From Raphanus sativus (taxonomy: Eukaryota > Streptophyta > Magnoliopsida > Brassicales > Brassicaceae), in the NCBI RefSeq assembly GCF_000801105.2, contig NC_079516.1, forward strand, positions 31,578,790 to 31,642,789: DNA of 64,000 nt, given 5' to 3'. The stretch's first letter is position 1; each line of letters begins with the position of its first letter. The position numbers and the translations under genes are program-made. This document shows, piece after piece, positions 1 to 11,074 of this stretch. The notes beneath the pieces were generated by a model that saw nothing but the letters and a program-made list of their open reading frames with translations, did no database searches and was not told the origin of the DNA.

Positions 1-186
1 ATTTCATTGCTTGTGCTTTTTACTTGTTCTCTACGTCACCTTTTAAACTAAATCATTATCTTCTTCTTAGCTTGATTTCGGAACTCATAGAACTAGAGTG
101 TAGACTGGTCCTCTGGATTTGAATCTCAAATACTACAATTGCAACTGTTAACTTGGCAGTAGCAAGGATTCATTTTTAGTCTATCA
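1..186 (+). repeat. 5' LTR of Athila-A, 3' end only
   Basis: This stretch is nearly identical to the end of the 3' LTR and stops at TCTATCA, directly before the primer-binding site. About five mismatches in 186 aligned bases suggest a fairly recent insertion. The start of the LTR lies outside the window. Confidence 0.92.
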
Positions 187-191
187 AGTTT

Positions 192-211
192 TGGCGCCGT
201 TGCGACGGGGA
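192..211 (+). promoter_or_regulatory. Primer-binding site of Athila-A
   Basis: TGGCGCCGTTGC lies five bases after the LTR end. It is complementary to the 3' end of tRNA-Asp as used by Athila elements. The usual continuation CGGGGA is interrupted here, reading GACGGGG, so this site carries a small indel relative to the sites at 36910 and 44152. Confidence 0.8.
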
Positions 212-302
212 CCAGATTTTTACCTCTAATTTTCGGTTTCATATCTAGTCTAAGATATCTAACTCGTATTATTTTCTTTGTTGCAGCTGATGATCCAGGT
301 GC

Positions 303-2075
303 ATGACCAGTAGACATACTCTGAGCAACGCACAAGGACCATTGCATCAGCTTACCAACAAGGAACTAGCGAGATTGGAACGACAGAACCGTCAACAGCC
401 GAGATCAACGAACACCAACATGGGTGATCATCCAGATGATCTCACTGCTGCGTTTGCACTCATGCAACAGCAGATGCTGCAGATGCAGAAAACGATCCAA
501 GCGCAGCAAGCTGCTGCCGAGCAAGCTGCTCTGAATGCTGCGAACCAGCAGAACCAACAGGAGGAAGTGGTCCAGATCGGCCAGAGAAACTTACTGCGTA
601 ATCTGCCTGCTACGCGATCTGCCATAACAGCTCCACCGTGCACTAGGCAAGACTTCGAGATCAAGCCAGCCTTGATAAGTCTAGTACAAAGGAAGATCTT
701 CAATGGGCTTCCTGTTGAGATACCGATGGACCACATCGAGCACTTTGAGAAGATGTGTGGTTTCACTAAAGCGAATGGAGTACCACCCGATTACATCAAG
801 TGTACTCTGTTCCCTTTCTCTCCTGATGGGAAAGCTGCTCGCTGGCTTGATTCACTACCCACGGGATCACTCACAACTTGGGAACAAGTCCGAGAGGCCT
901 TCTTAAGCCACTTCTACACGAAATCGAAGACGGCAGCTCTGAGACAGAAGATCGTGACCTTCAAACAATTGGTGGACGAGCCGTTCTGTGATGCTTGGGA
1001 GCGATTCAATGTCTACCGCAGAGAGTGCCCACATCACGGTTTTGAGGAAGACTATCTGCTGGGAGTGTTCTACGATGGAGTAGGCTGGGAGTACAGGAAC
1101 GCTTTGAACTCAGCCAGTAAGGGAGACTTCATGACTCAGTCCACTCAAGGTGCATTCGAGTTGATTGAGAACATGGCCTCAAGCTCAGCTGACAATAACC
1201 GCGAGACTGATCGCACTCAGAAGGTGAAGAGCATCGACAACAGCAAGATTGACGAGCTCTCTGCCAAGGTCGATCAGCTGATTAAGAGTAACCAGAACCA
1301 GGTCTTCATCATGGAAGAATCCCCACAGGATAAAGCTACCGCGGAAGGCACATCAGAGGCGGATCAGTCGGCTGAGGATCAGCATGAAGTGAGTTATGTG
1401 AATGGGCAAGGATGGCAGTTCAAGAACTATCACCCGAACCCTAACGTGAGGAACAATCCCCACCTGTTCAATGCCCCTAAACCAGACGATAAAGCTCAAG
1501 GGAACCAGGGTCAGAACAGTGGATACCAAAGGCCTTATGGCAATCAGGGAAGAACCTTTGTCCTTAACCCATCTCAGAATGCCCAATTCCACAGCCAGAA
1601 ACAGCCGGTTAATCAGCAAGCTGCACAACCGACTCAGACTGCTCCGCATGATGACATGAAGAGCCTCGCCAATATGATGAGCCAACTGCTCCAAGGACAG
1701 CAGATCCAGGGGAAAGCACTGAACCAGGTCACAAACGACATCAACACCGGGATTAATCATATGTTCAATGACCTGAGTGTGAAGTATGACAATGTCTCAA
1801 GCCATATGAGACAGATGGATATTCAGATTGCTCAGACTGCTGAGAATGTGAAGAGACAGCAAGGAACTCTCCCTGGAAAAACAGACAAGAACCCCAAGGA
1901 GTGCAATGCAGTAGGTTTGAGGAGTGGAAAGCAACTGCCTGATCTAGACCCCAGGAGATTCACATCGGCTGAGAAAGGCAAGCATAAGGAGTCGGATCAG
2001 CCTTCTGAAGCTGTACCCACAGATGAGGAAGATGCAGAACAACCTACTGAGACTGTTCCGACTGAAGCAGAATGA
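303..2075 (+). CDS. Athila-A gag, ending at a premature stop
   Basis: This 590-codon frame starts at the first ATG after the leader. It encodes the structural capsid polyprotein that packages element RNA. A retrotransposon gag domain spans roughly residues 130-290, with the characteristic patterns AARWLDSLPTGSLTTWEQV and ECPHHGFEEDYLLGVFYDG. The N-terminus has a Q/A-rich, probably coiled stretch (about 50-95), and the region after residue 350 is Q/N-rich and low complexity. I see no CCHC zinc knuckle. The frame stops at TGA 2073-2075 but stays open in the same frame into protease, so in the ancestor gag and protease were probably one ORF. The lost codon is consistent with a C-to-T change at a CpG, though this is inferred. 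Confidence 0.85.
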   Translation: MTSRHTLSNAQGPLHQLTNKELARLERQNRQQPRSTNTNMGDHPDDLTAAFALMQQQMLQMQKTIQAQQAAAEQAALNAANQQNQQEEVVQIGQRNLLRNLPATRSAITAPPCTRQDFEIKPALISLVQRKIFNGLPVEIPMDHIEHFEKMCGFTKANGVPPDYIKCTLFPFSPDGKAARWLDSLPTGSLTTWEQVREAFLSHFYTKSKTAALRQKIVTFKQLVDEPFCDAWERFNVYRRECPHHGFEEDYLLGVFYDGVGWEYRNALNSASKGDFMTQSTQGAFELIENMASSSADNNRETDRTQKVKSIDNSKIDELSAKVDQLIKSNQNQVFIMEESPQDKATAEGTSEADQSAEDQHEVSYVNGQGWQFKNYHPNPNVRNNPHLFNAPKPDDKAQGNQGQNSGYQRPYGNQGRTFVLNPSQNAQFHSQKQPVNQQAAQPTQTAPHDDMKSLANMMSQLLQGQQIQGKALNQVTNDINTGINHMFNDLSVKYDNVSSHMRQMDIQIAQTAENVKRQQGTLPGKTDKNPKECNAVGLRSGKQLPDLDPRRFTSAEKGKHKESDQPSEAVPTDEEDAEQPTETVPTEAE

Positions 2076-2987
2076 CCCGCTGGGGTTGTTCCACCGACTG
2101 CAGCACCTTCTCCTGCTCGAAAGTATGTACCGAAAGTGCCCTACCATGTTCCAGCTAAGGCTACACGCAAGGATAAGGAAGAGATGAAGTGCAGGAAGAT
2201 GCTGGAAGACCTAACTGTCAAGCTCCCTCTGATGAGTGCGATCCAGATGATACCATCCATGCGTAGCTTTGTCAAGGGATTGATCTCTGGGAAGATATCT
2301 GATGACAGCGAATTCATGATTGTCTCTAAGGAGTGCAGCGCGGTGCTCCAGAACAGAAGGATCAAGAAGTTGGGTGATCCGGGAAAATTTGTTCTCTCGG
2401 TTCAAATTGGCAGAACACTCTTCTCATGCTCACTAGTCGATCTAGGGTCAAGCATAAACCTCATGCCATATACTGTGGCTAAGCGCCTGGGATACACGGA
2501 CTTCAAGCCTACCAGAATGTCTCTAGTGTTTGCTGATCGATCTGTGAAGTCTCCAGTTGGAATCTTAGAAGATCTTCAAGTTCTGGTTGGAAACACAATT
2601 GTTCATGCCGATTTCGTTGTTCTGGAAGTCGAGGAAGACTCCAATGATCCCCTGATCCTAGACAGACCATTCCTCTGCACTGTTGGAGCTATCATTGATG
2701 TCCGACAAGGGAAGATTGATCTCCACCTTGGAGATATTGTGATGAAGTTTGAGATGGATCAGATGCTCAAGAAGCCAATGCTGGATGGACAAACTTTCAC
2801 TGTCCAAGAAGATGGTGATCCGCTAGAGCCGCATGAAGGAATGATCGAGGAGATTCTCACCGAGGATCCACTTGAACTCGCCTTAGTCAGAGCTAAAGCC
2901 GAGCAGAGCTTGGAGAGTGTTGATGCTGATGCCTATGCCAAATTCCTGGATTCAGCCAGAGTATGGAGAGAATGGTGGCGAATCTAA
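2076..2987 (+). pseudogene. Athila-A aspartic protease region
   Basis: This is the same reading frame as gag, resumed after the TGA. It encodes the retropepsin-like protease that matures gag-pol. The active-site loop reads VDLGSSINLMPY (2436-2471), so it has D-L-G where most retropepsins have D-T/S-G. My recollection is that Athila proteases often have this form. The second conserved strand appears as DPLILDRPFL (about 2650-2680). The frame runs out at a TAA (2985-2987) in a sequence that also forms a polypurine-tract-like motif. RT continues in another frame, so there is a frameshift near 2965-2985. Confidence 0.8.
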
Positions 2988-2998
2988 GTCTGGGGGAG
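2986..2998 (+). other. Internal polypurine-tract-like motif (pol)
   Basis: AAGTCTGGGGGAG at the protease/RT boundary is the same sequence that precedes the 3' LTR at 14783 and recurs at 13422. It overlaps the site where the protease frame ends. It may be a central plus-strand priming site or a chance match under coding constraint; I cannot tell which. Confidence 0.5.
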
Positions 2999-3679
2999 AA
3001 CAGTGACTCCAGCACAGCAACTGGAACAACCGCGCCTCAGAACCCGTCTGTTCCGGCAGCTCAGACCGATGACTCATGGAGCGAGCTGAAAGCTCCAAAG
3101 GTAGAGCTCAAATCCCTTCCCAAGGGACTCAGGTATGCATTTCTTGGACCCAACTCCACATATCCTGTCATTGTGAATGCTGACCTGAACAATGCAGAGA
3201 CTGCTCTGCTTTTGTGTGAGCTGAGAAAATATCGTAAGGCTTTGGGTTACTCTCTAGCTGACATACCTGGCATTTCACCTGATCTGTGCATGCATAGAAT
3301 ACACCTGGAAGATGAATCGATGACTTCTGTAGAACATCAGAGGAGGTTAAACCCGAATCTAAAAGATGTTGTAAAGAAAGAGATAATGAAACTTCTAGAA
3401 GCAGGTGTGATCTATGCGATCTCTGATAGTAAGTGGGTTAGTCCGGTGCATGTAGTACCTAAGAAGGGTGGGATCACTGTGATAACCAATGAAAAGAATG
3501 AATTGATCCCCACTAGAACAGTTACTGGTCATCGCATGTGCATTGATTTTCGTAAGTTGAATGCTGCGACTCGTAAGGATCATTTCCCACTTCCTTTTAT
3601 TGATCAAATGCTTGAGAGATTGGCTAACCACCCTTACTATTGCTTTTTAGATGGTTATTCAGGTTTCTTTCAGATCCCA
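2988..3679 (+). pseudogene. Athila-A reverse transcriptase, N-terminal part
   Basis: The frame open at 2963-3793 encodes the RT connection and fingers, with KWVSPVHVVPKKGG, MCIDFRKLNAATRKDHFPLP and [11 protein letters not shown]. The D of FLDGYSG is the first catalytic aspartate. After the last motif (near 3677) the expected sequence continues in another frame, where a C appears to be missing from a run of C. That frameshift separates the fingers and palm start from the FMDD motif. The copy therefore cannot make a full RT without frameshifting. Confidence 0.85.
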
Positions 3680-6078
3680 TCCACCCAGATGATCAAGAGA
3701 AAACGACGTTCACATGCCCTTATGGAACATATGCATACAGGAGGATGCCCTTCGGCTTGTGCAATGCTCCAGCGACCTTCCAGCGATGCATGATGTCGAT
3801 TTTTACTGATCTGATCGAAGACATAATGGAGGTCTTCATGGACGATTTCAGCGTCTATGGAAGCTCCTTTCATGTCTGTTTGTCAAATTTGTGCAGGGTG
3901 CTGAAGCGATGCGAGGAGAAGCATCTGGTGCTGAACTGGGAGAAATGCCACTTCATGGTGAGAGATGGGATTGTTCTGGGACACAAGATATCCGAGAAAG
4001 GCATTGAGGTGGACAGGGCAAAGATCGAGGTCATGATGAGTCTGCAACCACCAACTTCAGTGAAGGGAATCAGGAGTTTCTCGGGACATGCTGGTTTCTA
4101 TAGGAGGTTCATCCAAGACTTCTCTAAAATCGCGAGACCACTCACTCGGTTGCTCTGCAAGGAAGCTCAGTTTGCCTTTGACAGTGACTGCTTAGCCGCA
4201 TTTCACACGATCAAGGGAGCTCTAGTCAGTGCACCAGTTGTCCAACCTCCAGACTGGGATCTCCCTTTTGAGATCATGACAGATGCAAGTGATTTTGCAG
4301 TGGGAGCAGTCCTTGGCCAGCGTAAAGACAAGAAGCTTCACGTGATCTACTATGCAAGCAGAACTTTGGATGAAGCTCAATGCCGATACGCAACCACAGA
4401 GAAGGAGCTCCTTGCCATCGTGTTCGCTTTTGAGAAGTTCAGATCCTATCTGGTTGGATCAAAGGTGATTGTGCACACAGACCACGCGGCTCTCAAGTAC
4501 CTACTCACGAAGAAGGATGCTAAACCGCGGCTCTTAAGATGGATTCTCTTGCTCCAAGAGTTTGATCTAGAGATAAGAGACAAGAAGGGGGTTGATAATG
4601 GAGTAGCAGATCATCTCTCCAGGATGAAAGTGTCAGATGAGACAGTTCTTGATGTGGAACAACCGATGGAGTACGTCAATGCGATTGGTCTGCGCAACAT
4701 GGAGCAGTCGTCACCTGCCATCAAGGACTGTTCCCGCGTAGAAGGAGCATTCGTTGCAGTGATCCAGAAGGAGTACCCGAACCTTCCATGGTTTGCTGAG
4801 ATTGCCAACTTCTTGGCAGCTGAGAAAGAGCCTTTGAGGTTCACTGGGAATGAGAAGAGGAAATTTCTAAGGGAGGCAAGGCACTACTTCTGGGATGAGC
4901 CGTATCTCTATCGGCAAGGCAAGGATGAGATCTTCAGAAGATGTGTTCCAGAGGCTGATATTCCAGGGATCCTTCACCACTGCCATGGTTCCTCTTATGC
5001 TGGTCACTTTGCCACCTTCAAAACTGTTTCCAAGATCCTCCAAGCCGGTTTCTGGTGGCCCACTATGTTCAGAGATGCTCACGCCTTCATATCTCGGTGC
5101 AATTCATGCCAAAGGATGGGGAGTATAAGCAAGAGAAACGAGATGCCTCAGAACTACATCTTGGAAGTTGAAGTGTTCGATTGCTGGAGGATCGATTTCA
5201 TGGGACCTTTCCCAGTCTCACACAAGAATGAGTACATCCTGGTTGCTGTGGACTATGTCTCCAAGTGGGTAGAAGCGATTGCTAGTCCAACCAATGATGC
5301 GCGAGTTGTAACCAAGATGTTCACCTCCATCATCTTCCCAAGATTTGGAGTGCCTAGAGTGGTTATAAGCGATGGTGGAACTCACTTTATCAACAAGTTG
5401 TTCCAAGGATTGCTGAGCAAGAATGGTGTGAAACACAAGGTTGCAACCGCCTACCATCCTCAAACAAGCGGTCAAGTGGAAGTTTCAAACAGAGAGATCA
5501 AGAACATCCTACAGAAGACTGTCAACACCACCCGCAAGGATTGGTCCCTTAAGCTTGACGATGCTCTCTGGGCGTACAGAACAGCGTACAAGACCCCGTT
5601 AGGGACCACTCCCTATCATCTGGTCTATGGCAAGGCGTGCCACCTACCTGTTGAGCTAGAGTACAAGGCGGCGTGGGCTGTCAAACTACTCGACTTCGAC
5701 ATCAAACCTGCCAAGGAGAGGCGAACCATTCAGATCCACGAGTTGGAGGAGATCAGGCATCTGGCCTATGAGAGTTCTAAGATCTACAAGGAAAAGACCA
5801 AGGCGTTCCATGACAAGCGGATCATCAGCAGAAGCTTTGCTCCGAACGATCAGGTCTTACTCTTCAATTCACGGGTTAAGCTGTTCCCTGGAAAGCTTAA
5901 ATCTAGATGGTCTGGACCTTTCACCATCAAGAAGGTTCGCCCTTATGGAGCTGTTGTGTTGCTGGACACAAGAGGAGGAGAATTTGTTGTCAATGGTCAG
6001 CGTCTCAAGCCATATCTTGCTGACACAACAATCGCTGAAGGGGTAGAGATACCCTTAAGCGATCCCCCTCAAGCATAA
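3680..6078 (+). pseudogene. Athila-A RT C-terminal part, RNase H and integrase
   Basis: This long open frame (ORF start at 3640) carries most of pol. RT has the FMDD catalytic box at 3835-3846. RNase H follows with MTDAS, TEKE, HTDHAAL and ADHLSR, the four acidic positions of the family. Integrase has an HHCC finger (CHGSSYAGH ... CNSC) and a core with catalytic D in WRIDFMGP, D in ISDGGTHF and E in QVEVSNRE. The last two are separated by 35 residues, a canonical D,D35E. The C-terminus has the [11 protein letters not shown] motif and a tail ending at TAA 6076-6078. This frame is intact in itself; the breaks are upstream. Its last ~420 bases recur at 10654-11074. Confidence 0.9.
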
Positions 6079-6530
6079 TCGGCCCACTGAAGTCAAGCTA
6101 GTGACAGAAAACAAGCGCTTGGTGGGAGGCAACCCACTGGTGAGTGTAAATATTGTTTTCTTTTTGTCTTTATCTTTCTAGGAACTAACTTGCAGGTTGA
6201 AAAATCAAGAAAATTCGAGATCACTCCAGGAGAGCACTCCAGCGGTTGTTCCGCCGATTGTTCCCAGGTAAGTTCTCGAACCAAAATAAAAAATAAAAAA
6301 AAAAAATAATAATAAAAATATTAAAAAAAAAGAAAAGGAAGGGGAAACGGTTTTGATTGGTTTTTAAAAACCCACACATTCCACTTCCCCACTTCATCTC
6401 TCTCGCCGCACCCCCCCCCCCCCCCCCCACCCCCCCCTTTGAGAAACCTAAAATCGCAAACTCTCATCTCCCTCTTTTTCATCGATTTTGGTTCTAACCT
6501 CTTGGGATTCTCTTGAGATTGGGTTGTTTT
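5658..6530 (+). repeat. Direct duplication flanking the hAT, copy 1
   Basis: The segment from the integrase C-terminus (AGAGTACAAGG) to the spacer (GGGTTGTTTT) is repeated at 10654-11512 with only a few substitutions plus length differences in poly-A and poly-C runs. The hAT lies exactly between the two copies. Confidence 0.93.
6079..6530 (+). other. Athila-A post-pol spacer with conserved block and donor-like sites
   Basis: No gene is here. AAGCGCT followed by GGGAGGCAACCCACT (6114-6138) is a block also present in Athila-B (22697-22723), where pol is absent. Donor-like sequences G|GTGAGT (near 6140) and CAG|GTAAGT (near 6267) follow. The rest is an A-rich run, a long C run (about 6412-6437) and a T/C-rich stretch. 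Confidence 0.6.
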
Positions 6531-6715
6531 AGGCCTGGGCATTTTACCCGGACCCGAGGACCCGAACCGGAACCGACCCGAAAAAGCAGGTTCGGGTCCA
6601 GACCCGGAACCGAACATTTTACCCTATTGGGTCTAAAGTTGGCGGACCCGTGAGTAGCAGGTTCGGGTCCAGAACCGACCCGGGAACCCGGCCGGGTATT
6701 TCAGGAACCGAAAGT
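6531..6715 (+). repeat. hAT left terminus with subterminal GGACCCG/AACCGACCCG repeats
   Basis: GACCCG and AACCG words recur here in both orientations (for example 6549-6575, 6645-6690). The same words recur at the right end. Such subterminal repeats are transposase-binding sites in characterised hAT elements; binding here is inferred. Confidence 0.75.
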
Positions 6716-7554
6716 TTTAGACTAAGTCTTTAATGAGTCTTGAAACCCGATACAACCTTTAGTCCTTTCCACTTTTCTTTGTATGTCGTTTCCATTCCCA
6801 GACAAAAAACGATTGAGAAAAGGAAACTGGAATTTATTATCAATAAATCCGAAATCAAACAGCTAACAAACTGGAATCAGAAAGTCCATTGCATTCTCCT
6901 CCATCTGAGACCTCTAGAAATCGATCTCGGGTAACCCTAATCCCTAATTTGCTTTGAGTGTTTTTTGGTAGTTACTGAAATTGAGTTTGATTTGCTGTGT
7001 AATTGCGTATAATTACATGTTTTTGTTCTAGTTTTAATTGAGTTTGATCATGTTTCTTGTTGTTTGAAATTGCTGTTCTGTTCATCTTTTTTGTTCAAGT
7101 TTATTTTTTTTGTCGGTTCGACCTGACCTGATTTTTGTTCGGCTTTGACTTGATCTTCAAGTGATATTTTGTTCTTGCTTACGTGCTTTATAACTAAGTG
7201 ATTATGTTGTTCGGTTTTGACTTGATTTCTACAAGTTTGACTTGTTGTTTGTTGTCGTCATTTTCTCATGTGCATTCAGTTTTCTCATTGCTGTGCTTTG
7301 CTGGCTTGTTTTGTCTCTATATGTTTAAGATTTTAAATTATTATGTTTGCTCTTTGTCGATTACAGGGGACTAAAGAAACATAATTAACTTGAAGTGATT
7401 ATGTTGTTCTTGCTGTTGACTCTTATTTCTGTTGAATCGTATTGATTCATTGTTGATAATTTTTTTTTATGTTTTCATTCTTGTTTGGCATAGTATGATA
7501 TGAACTTCTGTTCTCATTTTTTTTTTGTATTTCAGATGGAGTCGTGATAATCCA
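6716..7554 (+). other. hAT 5' untranslated region, probably with an intron
   Basis: This T-rich non-coding stretch ends with a polypyrimidine run and TTTGTATTTCAG (to 7535), a good splice acceptor just before the coding start. A donor is likely near TCTCGGGTAACC (about 6925), giving a ~600 bp 5' UTR intron. That boundary is inference. Confidence 0.45.
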
Positions 7555-9756
7555 ATGGAAATAGATGAACAGAATCGTGGTGTTGATGATGATTCAGATA
7601 GTTCAACTGCAGATGAAGCTCAGACTACAAGAACTCGTAGTGAACAGAAACGTAAGGAAGGTGGCAGTGCTTCAAAGTCAAGAAAGAAGAGTAAATGTAA
7701 AACCACATCATGGGTTTGGGAACATTTCAGCAGAAAGAAAAAGGACTACGAGAAAGCTTGTTGCAGACACTGTGGCAAAGAAATGACATGTCCAAGCAAA
7801 TCTGGAACTTCTAATATGAGTAAGCATTTGAATCATGCTTGCAAAGGTTACCATGTGTGGCTAGCTGCGAATAAATTTCAGAAGGATGGTCCTGAAGATG
7901 ACAGTGGTAGTGTCAAGATGTGTAAGGTATCAGACGATGTTATCAGGGAAGCTACAAACGAGATGATGGTCATAGGAGAATTACCTTTATCCTGGGTAGA
8001 GGGTCCGGCTTGGAGACACTTCACTGATAAGATTAAGATCGGCACTCCTCATTCTCGGAGAACTGCATCACGGGACATTGCTAAGATATATGCAAAAAAG
8101 AAAGAGGAAATGAAGAAGCTGCTCGAGGAGAACAAGCAACGACTCTCTCTGACTACTGATATATGGAATGCTCCTCATACTGGTGCTAGTTATATGGTCA
8201 TTACAGCCCACTTCATTGACTCTTCGTGGAAGTTAAGGAAGCTGATTATAGGATTCAAGAATGTGTATGATCACAAAGGAGGAACTATCTCTAAGGCTCT
8301 TCTCGACTGCTTAGAAGACTGGGGCATCAAGAGAGTGTTCAGCATTACTGTTGATAATGCCACTGCTAACGGTTCAGCATTGAGAAAGTTTAAGGAAGGT
8401 TTCATGAAAAATGGGGCTGATGCATTGGTGTTAGGAGGCCGTTATCTGCATCTTCGGTGTGCAACTCACAATCTGAATTTGGTGGTAAAAGAAGGTTTGC
8501 TACAGATTGACAACAATATCAATGCCATTAGAAATGGCATTTACTTTGTGAGGTCTTCTACACAGCGGCAGATAGCATTTGGACAGCGTGTTGAGTCAGG
8601 AAGGATTCAAAGAGGAAGCTTACCTTTAGATGTAAAAACGAGATGGAACTCCACATATCTCATGCTAGAACAGGCAATGAAGTTCAAAGTGGCCTTTGAC
8701 AAGAAGGAAGCTGAAGACAAGCCCTACAATGACTACTTCAATGAAATAGTGGAGGGGAAGAAACGAATTGGACCACCAGAAAAGGAGGATTGGGAAGCTG
8801 TTAATAGGTTAGTCCAATTCTTAATCATCTTTTACAAAGCTACATTGGTTCTGTCAGCTTCAAATACAGCCTGTGCACACAAGTTATATCATGCAATCTA
8901 CACTGTCACAAGGAACATTAGTTTATTAAGCACAACTCCAGGCCCTGATGAAATATTAAGGTCTAAAGCTGCTGCCATGAGTCGGAAATTAGGAAAATAT
9001 TGGTCTCCATTTGGTGATAATGTTGAGATGAATAAGATGATCATTGTGGCTGGTGTTCTTGATCCAAGTAAGAAGATGAAGTTTGTAGTTAAGTGTTTCG
9101 AGAAATTGTATGGAGAAGGCAGTGTTGAGGTTACACTTCTGACTAATGAGACAAAAGACATCTTGAGAAGTTTGTTTGATGAGTATAACAGTAACGTGAG
9201 CAAGAATGTGACTGCTGGTGATCAGGCTGCTAATACTCGGTCTCAGTCTCATGGAACCTCATCTCAGTCCCAAGAACAATTTGTTGATGAAGTATCGCAG
9301 AGAACAGTGCTGGGGAATGGACTTGCTTATGAAAGCATGAGTGATATCTACCTTGAGCTTGAGAATGAAGCAGGGGTTCAAGAAAAAACAGATGAGCTGG
9401 ATTTGTATTTGAAAGAGAGTGTGGAGTATCCAAAATTAATGGATGGCACTGAGTATGATGTACTGTCATGGTGGAAGGTTAACAGTCCTAAGTTTCCAGT
9501 TCTCTCAGCAGTAGCCAGAGATGTACTTGCAATGCAAGTGTCTTCAGTAGCTTCTGAGTCAGCCTTCAGCACAAGTGGTCGTGTCTTAGAACCAAGTAGA
9601 AGCTGCTTGACACATTTTATGATAGAAGTCTTGATGTGCACCGAGCAGTGGCTCAAATGTGAGATTAAATTCAAAGGAAAAGGAGTTATAAGGAAGGAAC
9701 AGATGCTTTCTGAGTTGGAGAATCAAGATGAGCTTATGAGAGGTAATCAAGTCTAA
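7555..9756 (+). CDS. hAT transposase, BED zinc finger and hAT dimerisation domain
   Basis: The 733-residue frame is uninterrupted. I chose ATG 7555 because the frame upstream of it begins inside a splice-acceptor-like tract without an ATG. An acidic and basic N-terminus precedes a BED finger (about 53-100: SWVWEHF, C70-x2-C73, H91 and C96). The catalytic RNase H-like fold shows TTDIWNA and ITVDNATANGSAL, carrying the first two catalytic aspartates, and the SVASESAFST motif with the glutamate in the C-terminal hATC dimerisation domain (about 620-710). The type is the RICESLEEPER/DAYSLEEPER-like hAT group. A donor at 9743 and acceptor at 9834 would swap the last residues for a short tail ending at TAG 9861-9863. 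The transposase may be functional, although the right terminus looks damaged. Confidence 0.9.
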   Translation: MEIDEQNRGVDDDSDSSTADEAQTTRTRSEQKRKEGGSASKSRKKSKCKTTSWVWEHFSRKKKDYEKACCRHCGKEMTCPSKSGTSNMSKHLNHACKGYHVWLAANKFQKDGPEDDSGSVKMCKVSDDVIREATNEMMVIGELPLSWVEGPAWRHFTDKIKIGTPHSRRTASRDIAKIYAKKKEEMKKLLEENKQRLSLTTDIWNAPHTGASYMVITAHFIDSSWKLRKLIIGFKNVYDHKGGTISKALLDCLEDWGIKRVFSITVDNATANGSALRKFKEGFMKNGADALVLGGRYLHLRCATHNLNLVVKEGLLQIDNNINAIRNGIYFVRSSTQRQIAFGQRVESGRIQRGSLPLDVKTRWNSTYLMLEQAMKFKVAFDKKEAEDKPYNDYFNEIVEGKKRIGPPEKEDWEAVNRLVQFLIIFYKATLVLSASNTACAHKLYHAIYTVTRNISLLSTTPGPDEILRSKAAAMSRKLGKYWSPFGDNVEMNKMIIVAGVLDPSKKMKFVVKCFEKLYGEGSVEVTLLTNETKDILRSLFDEYNSNVSKNVTAGDQAANTRSQSHGTSSQSQEQFVDEVSQRTVLGNGLAYESMSDIYLELENEAGVQEKTDELDLYLKESVEYPKLMDGTEYDVLSWWKVNSPKFPVLSAVARDVLAMQVSSVASESAFSTSGRVLEPSRSCLTHFMIEVLMCTEQWLKCEIKFKGKGVIRKEQMLSELENQDELMRGNQV

Positions 9757-10355
9757 TAGATTTATTTACATTATGCTCGGTATGCATTTTACTTTGGATT
9801 ACTTATCTTGACTTCTTCCATTTTTATTTTGTAGAATTTGAACCTATCTTCAAGCAGATTTAGTAAGTGTTTTGTACTGGTGTTTTTTCAAATTTAAACA
9901 TATTTTGTGGTCTCAAATATCATTCTCTTACACGTGAGTATTGATAATGTTCAGGTGATCTGATGACGTTGGATGGTTGGAGTCTTGGTCCACTTGGAGA
10001 TGCAGCTAGTATGATGAAACTTCAATTGCAAGCTTGCTTTATTTTTTATGTTTTTGAATCGATGAACATGAACTCTTCTTTGTTGTTTTATCTTTGATAC
10101 TTTGAGTTTGAGACTTGAGAGTATGATCTCTGTTTTTTTGTGTTTTGAATGGCAACTTGATCAGGTTTTAAGTTTATTAGTTATGGTTATGGTAATTGCA
10201 CTACTGCAGTTTCAGAATGTGTTTTTTTTTGTTTTTTTTTGTTTTTGTCACAGTGTTTTTTTTATTTGGTTATGGTTACATGGTTATTGCATAATGCAGG
10301 TTTCAAAATTGCAGGTTTGAGGTTGGGTGAAGTTACAGGTTAATGGGTACAAGTA
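9757..10355 (+). other. hAT 3' untranslated region
   Basis: No further gene is visible. ATTTTGTAG (to 9834) can act as an acceptor for a short terminal exon. The rest is T-rich, with two long T runs (about 10218-10262), and leads into the right subterminal repeats. Confidence 0.5.
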
Positions 10356-10653
10356 GACCCGAATAAATATTTAGACCCGAAAATATGTAGAACCGACCCG
10401 AAATATTAGGAACCGACCCGAAAATGGACCCAAAATACTTGGAACCGACCCGGTACAATAAAGAACCGAAAAAATATGGGTATTCTCGGGTACGAGATAA
10501 ATGGACCCAACCCGACCCGGATCCGATAAGACCCGACCCGGAACCGATCCGTATTTTTTCAAGTACCTATATGGGTCTAAATCTCCAGGACCCGAAAGAC
10601 CCGGACCCGAGAGGACCCGGACCGAACCCGACCCGAGGACCCGGATGCCCAGG
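10356..10653 (+). repeat. hAT right terminus with subterminal repeats
   Basis: AACCGACCCG, GACCCG and GGACCC words are dense from 10371 to 10640, ending GGATGCCCAGG. The arrangement mirrors the left end. The terminal inverted repeat is about four bases shorter than at the left. Confidence 0.75.
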
Positions 10654-11074
10654 AGAGTACAAGGCGGCGTGGGCTGTCAAACTACTCAACTTCGACATCA
10701 AACCTGCCAAAGAGAGGCGAACCATTCAGATCCACGAGTTGGAGGAGATCAGGCATCTGGCCTATGAGAGTTCTAAGATCTACAAGGAAAAGACCAAGGC
10801 GTTCCACGACAAGCGGATCATCAGCAGAAGCTTTGCTCCGAACGATCAGGTCTTACTCTTCAATTCACGGGTTAAGCTGTTCTCTGGAAAGCTTAAATCT
10901 AGATGGTCTGGACCTTTCACCATCAAGGAGGTTCGCCCTTATGGAGCTGTTGTGTTGCTGGACACAAGAGGAGGAGAATTTGTTGTCAATGGTCAGCGTC
11001 TCAAGCCATATCTTGCTGACACAACAATCGCTGAAGGGGTAGAGATACCCTTAAGCGATCCCCCTCAAGCATAA
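10654..11074 (+). pseudogene. Duplicated integrase C-terminal fragment
   Basis: This repeats the last ~140 codons of Athila-A integrase, starting [11 protein letters not shown] and ending at the same TAA. An open frame runs in from hAT subterminal repeats at 10424, encoding Pro/Asp/Arg-rich residues, so the whole frame is an accidental chimera. It has no catalytic core. Confidence 0.85.

Larger units (their letters stand above)
6531..10653 (+). mobile_element. hAT DNA transposon inserted in Athila-A
   Basis: The left end reads AGGCCTGGGCATTTTACCC. The right end, read on the minus strand, reads CCTGGGCATCCGGGTCC. The shared terminal CCTGGGCAT and the GACCCG/AACCG subterminal repeats at both ends are typical of plant hAT elements. 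The interior encodes a BED-finger hAT transposase with an open frame. The right terminus appears to lack the last few bases of the inverted repeat. No 8-bp target-site duplication is seen; instead the element is bounded by an ~870 bp direct duplication. Confidence 0.88.

Noticed and set aside
7525..7554. Upstream extension of the hAT transposase frame
   Set aside because: It begins at TTG inside a polypyrimidine/acceptor sequence; ATG 7555 is the better start.
10424..11074. 216-codon ORF
   Set aside because: It is a fusion of hAT subterminal repeats with a duplicated integrase tail, not a gene.
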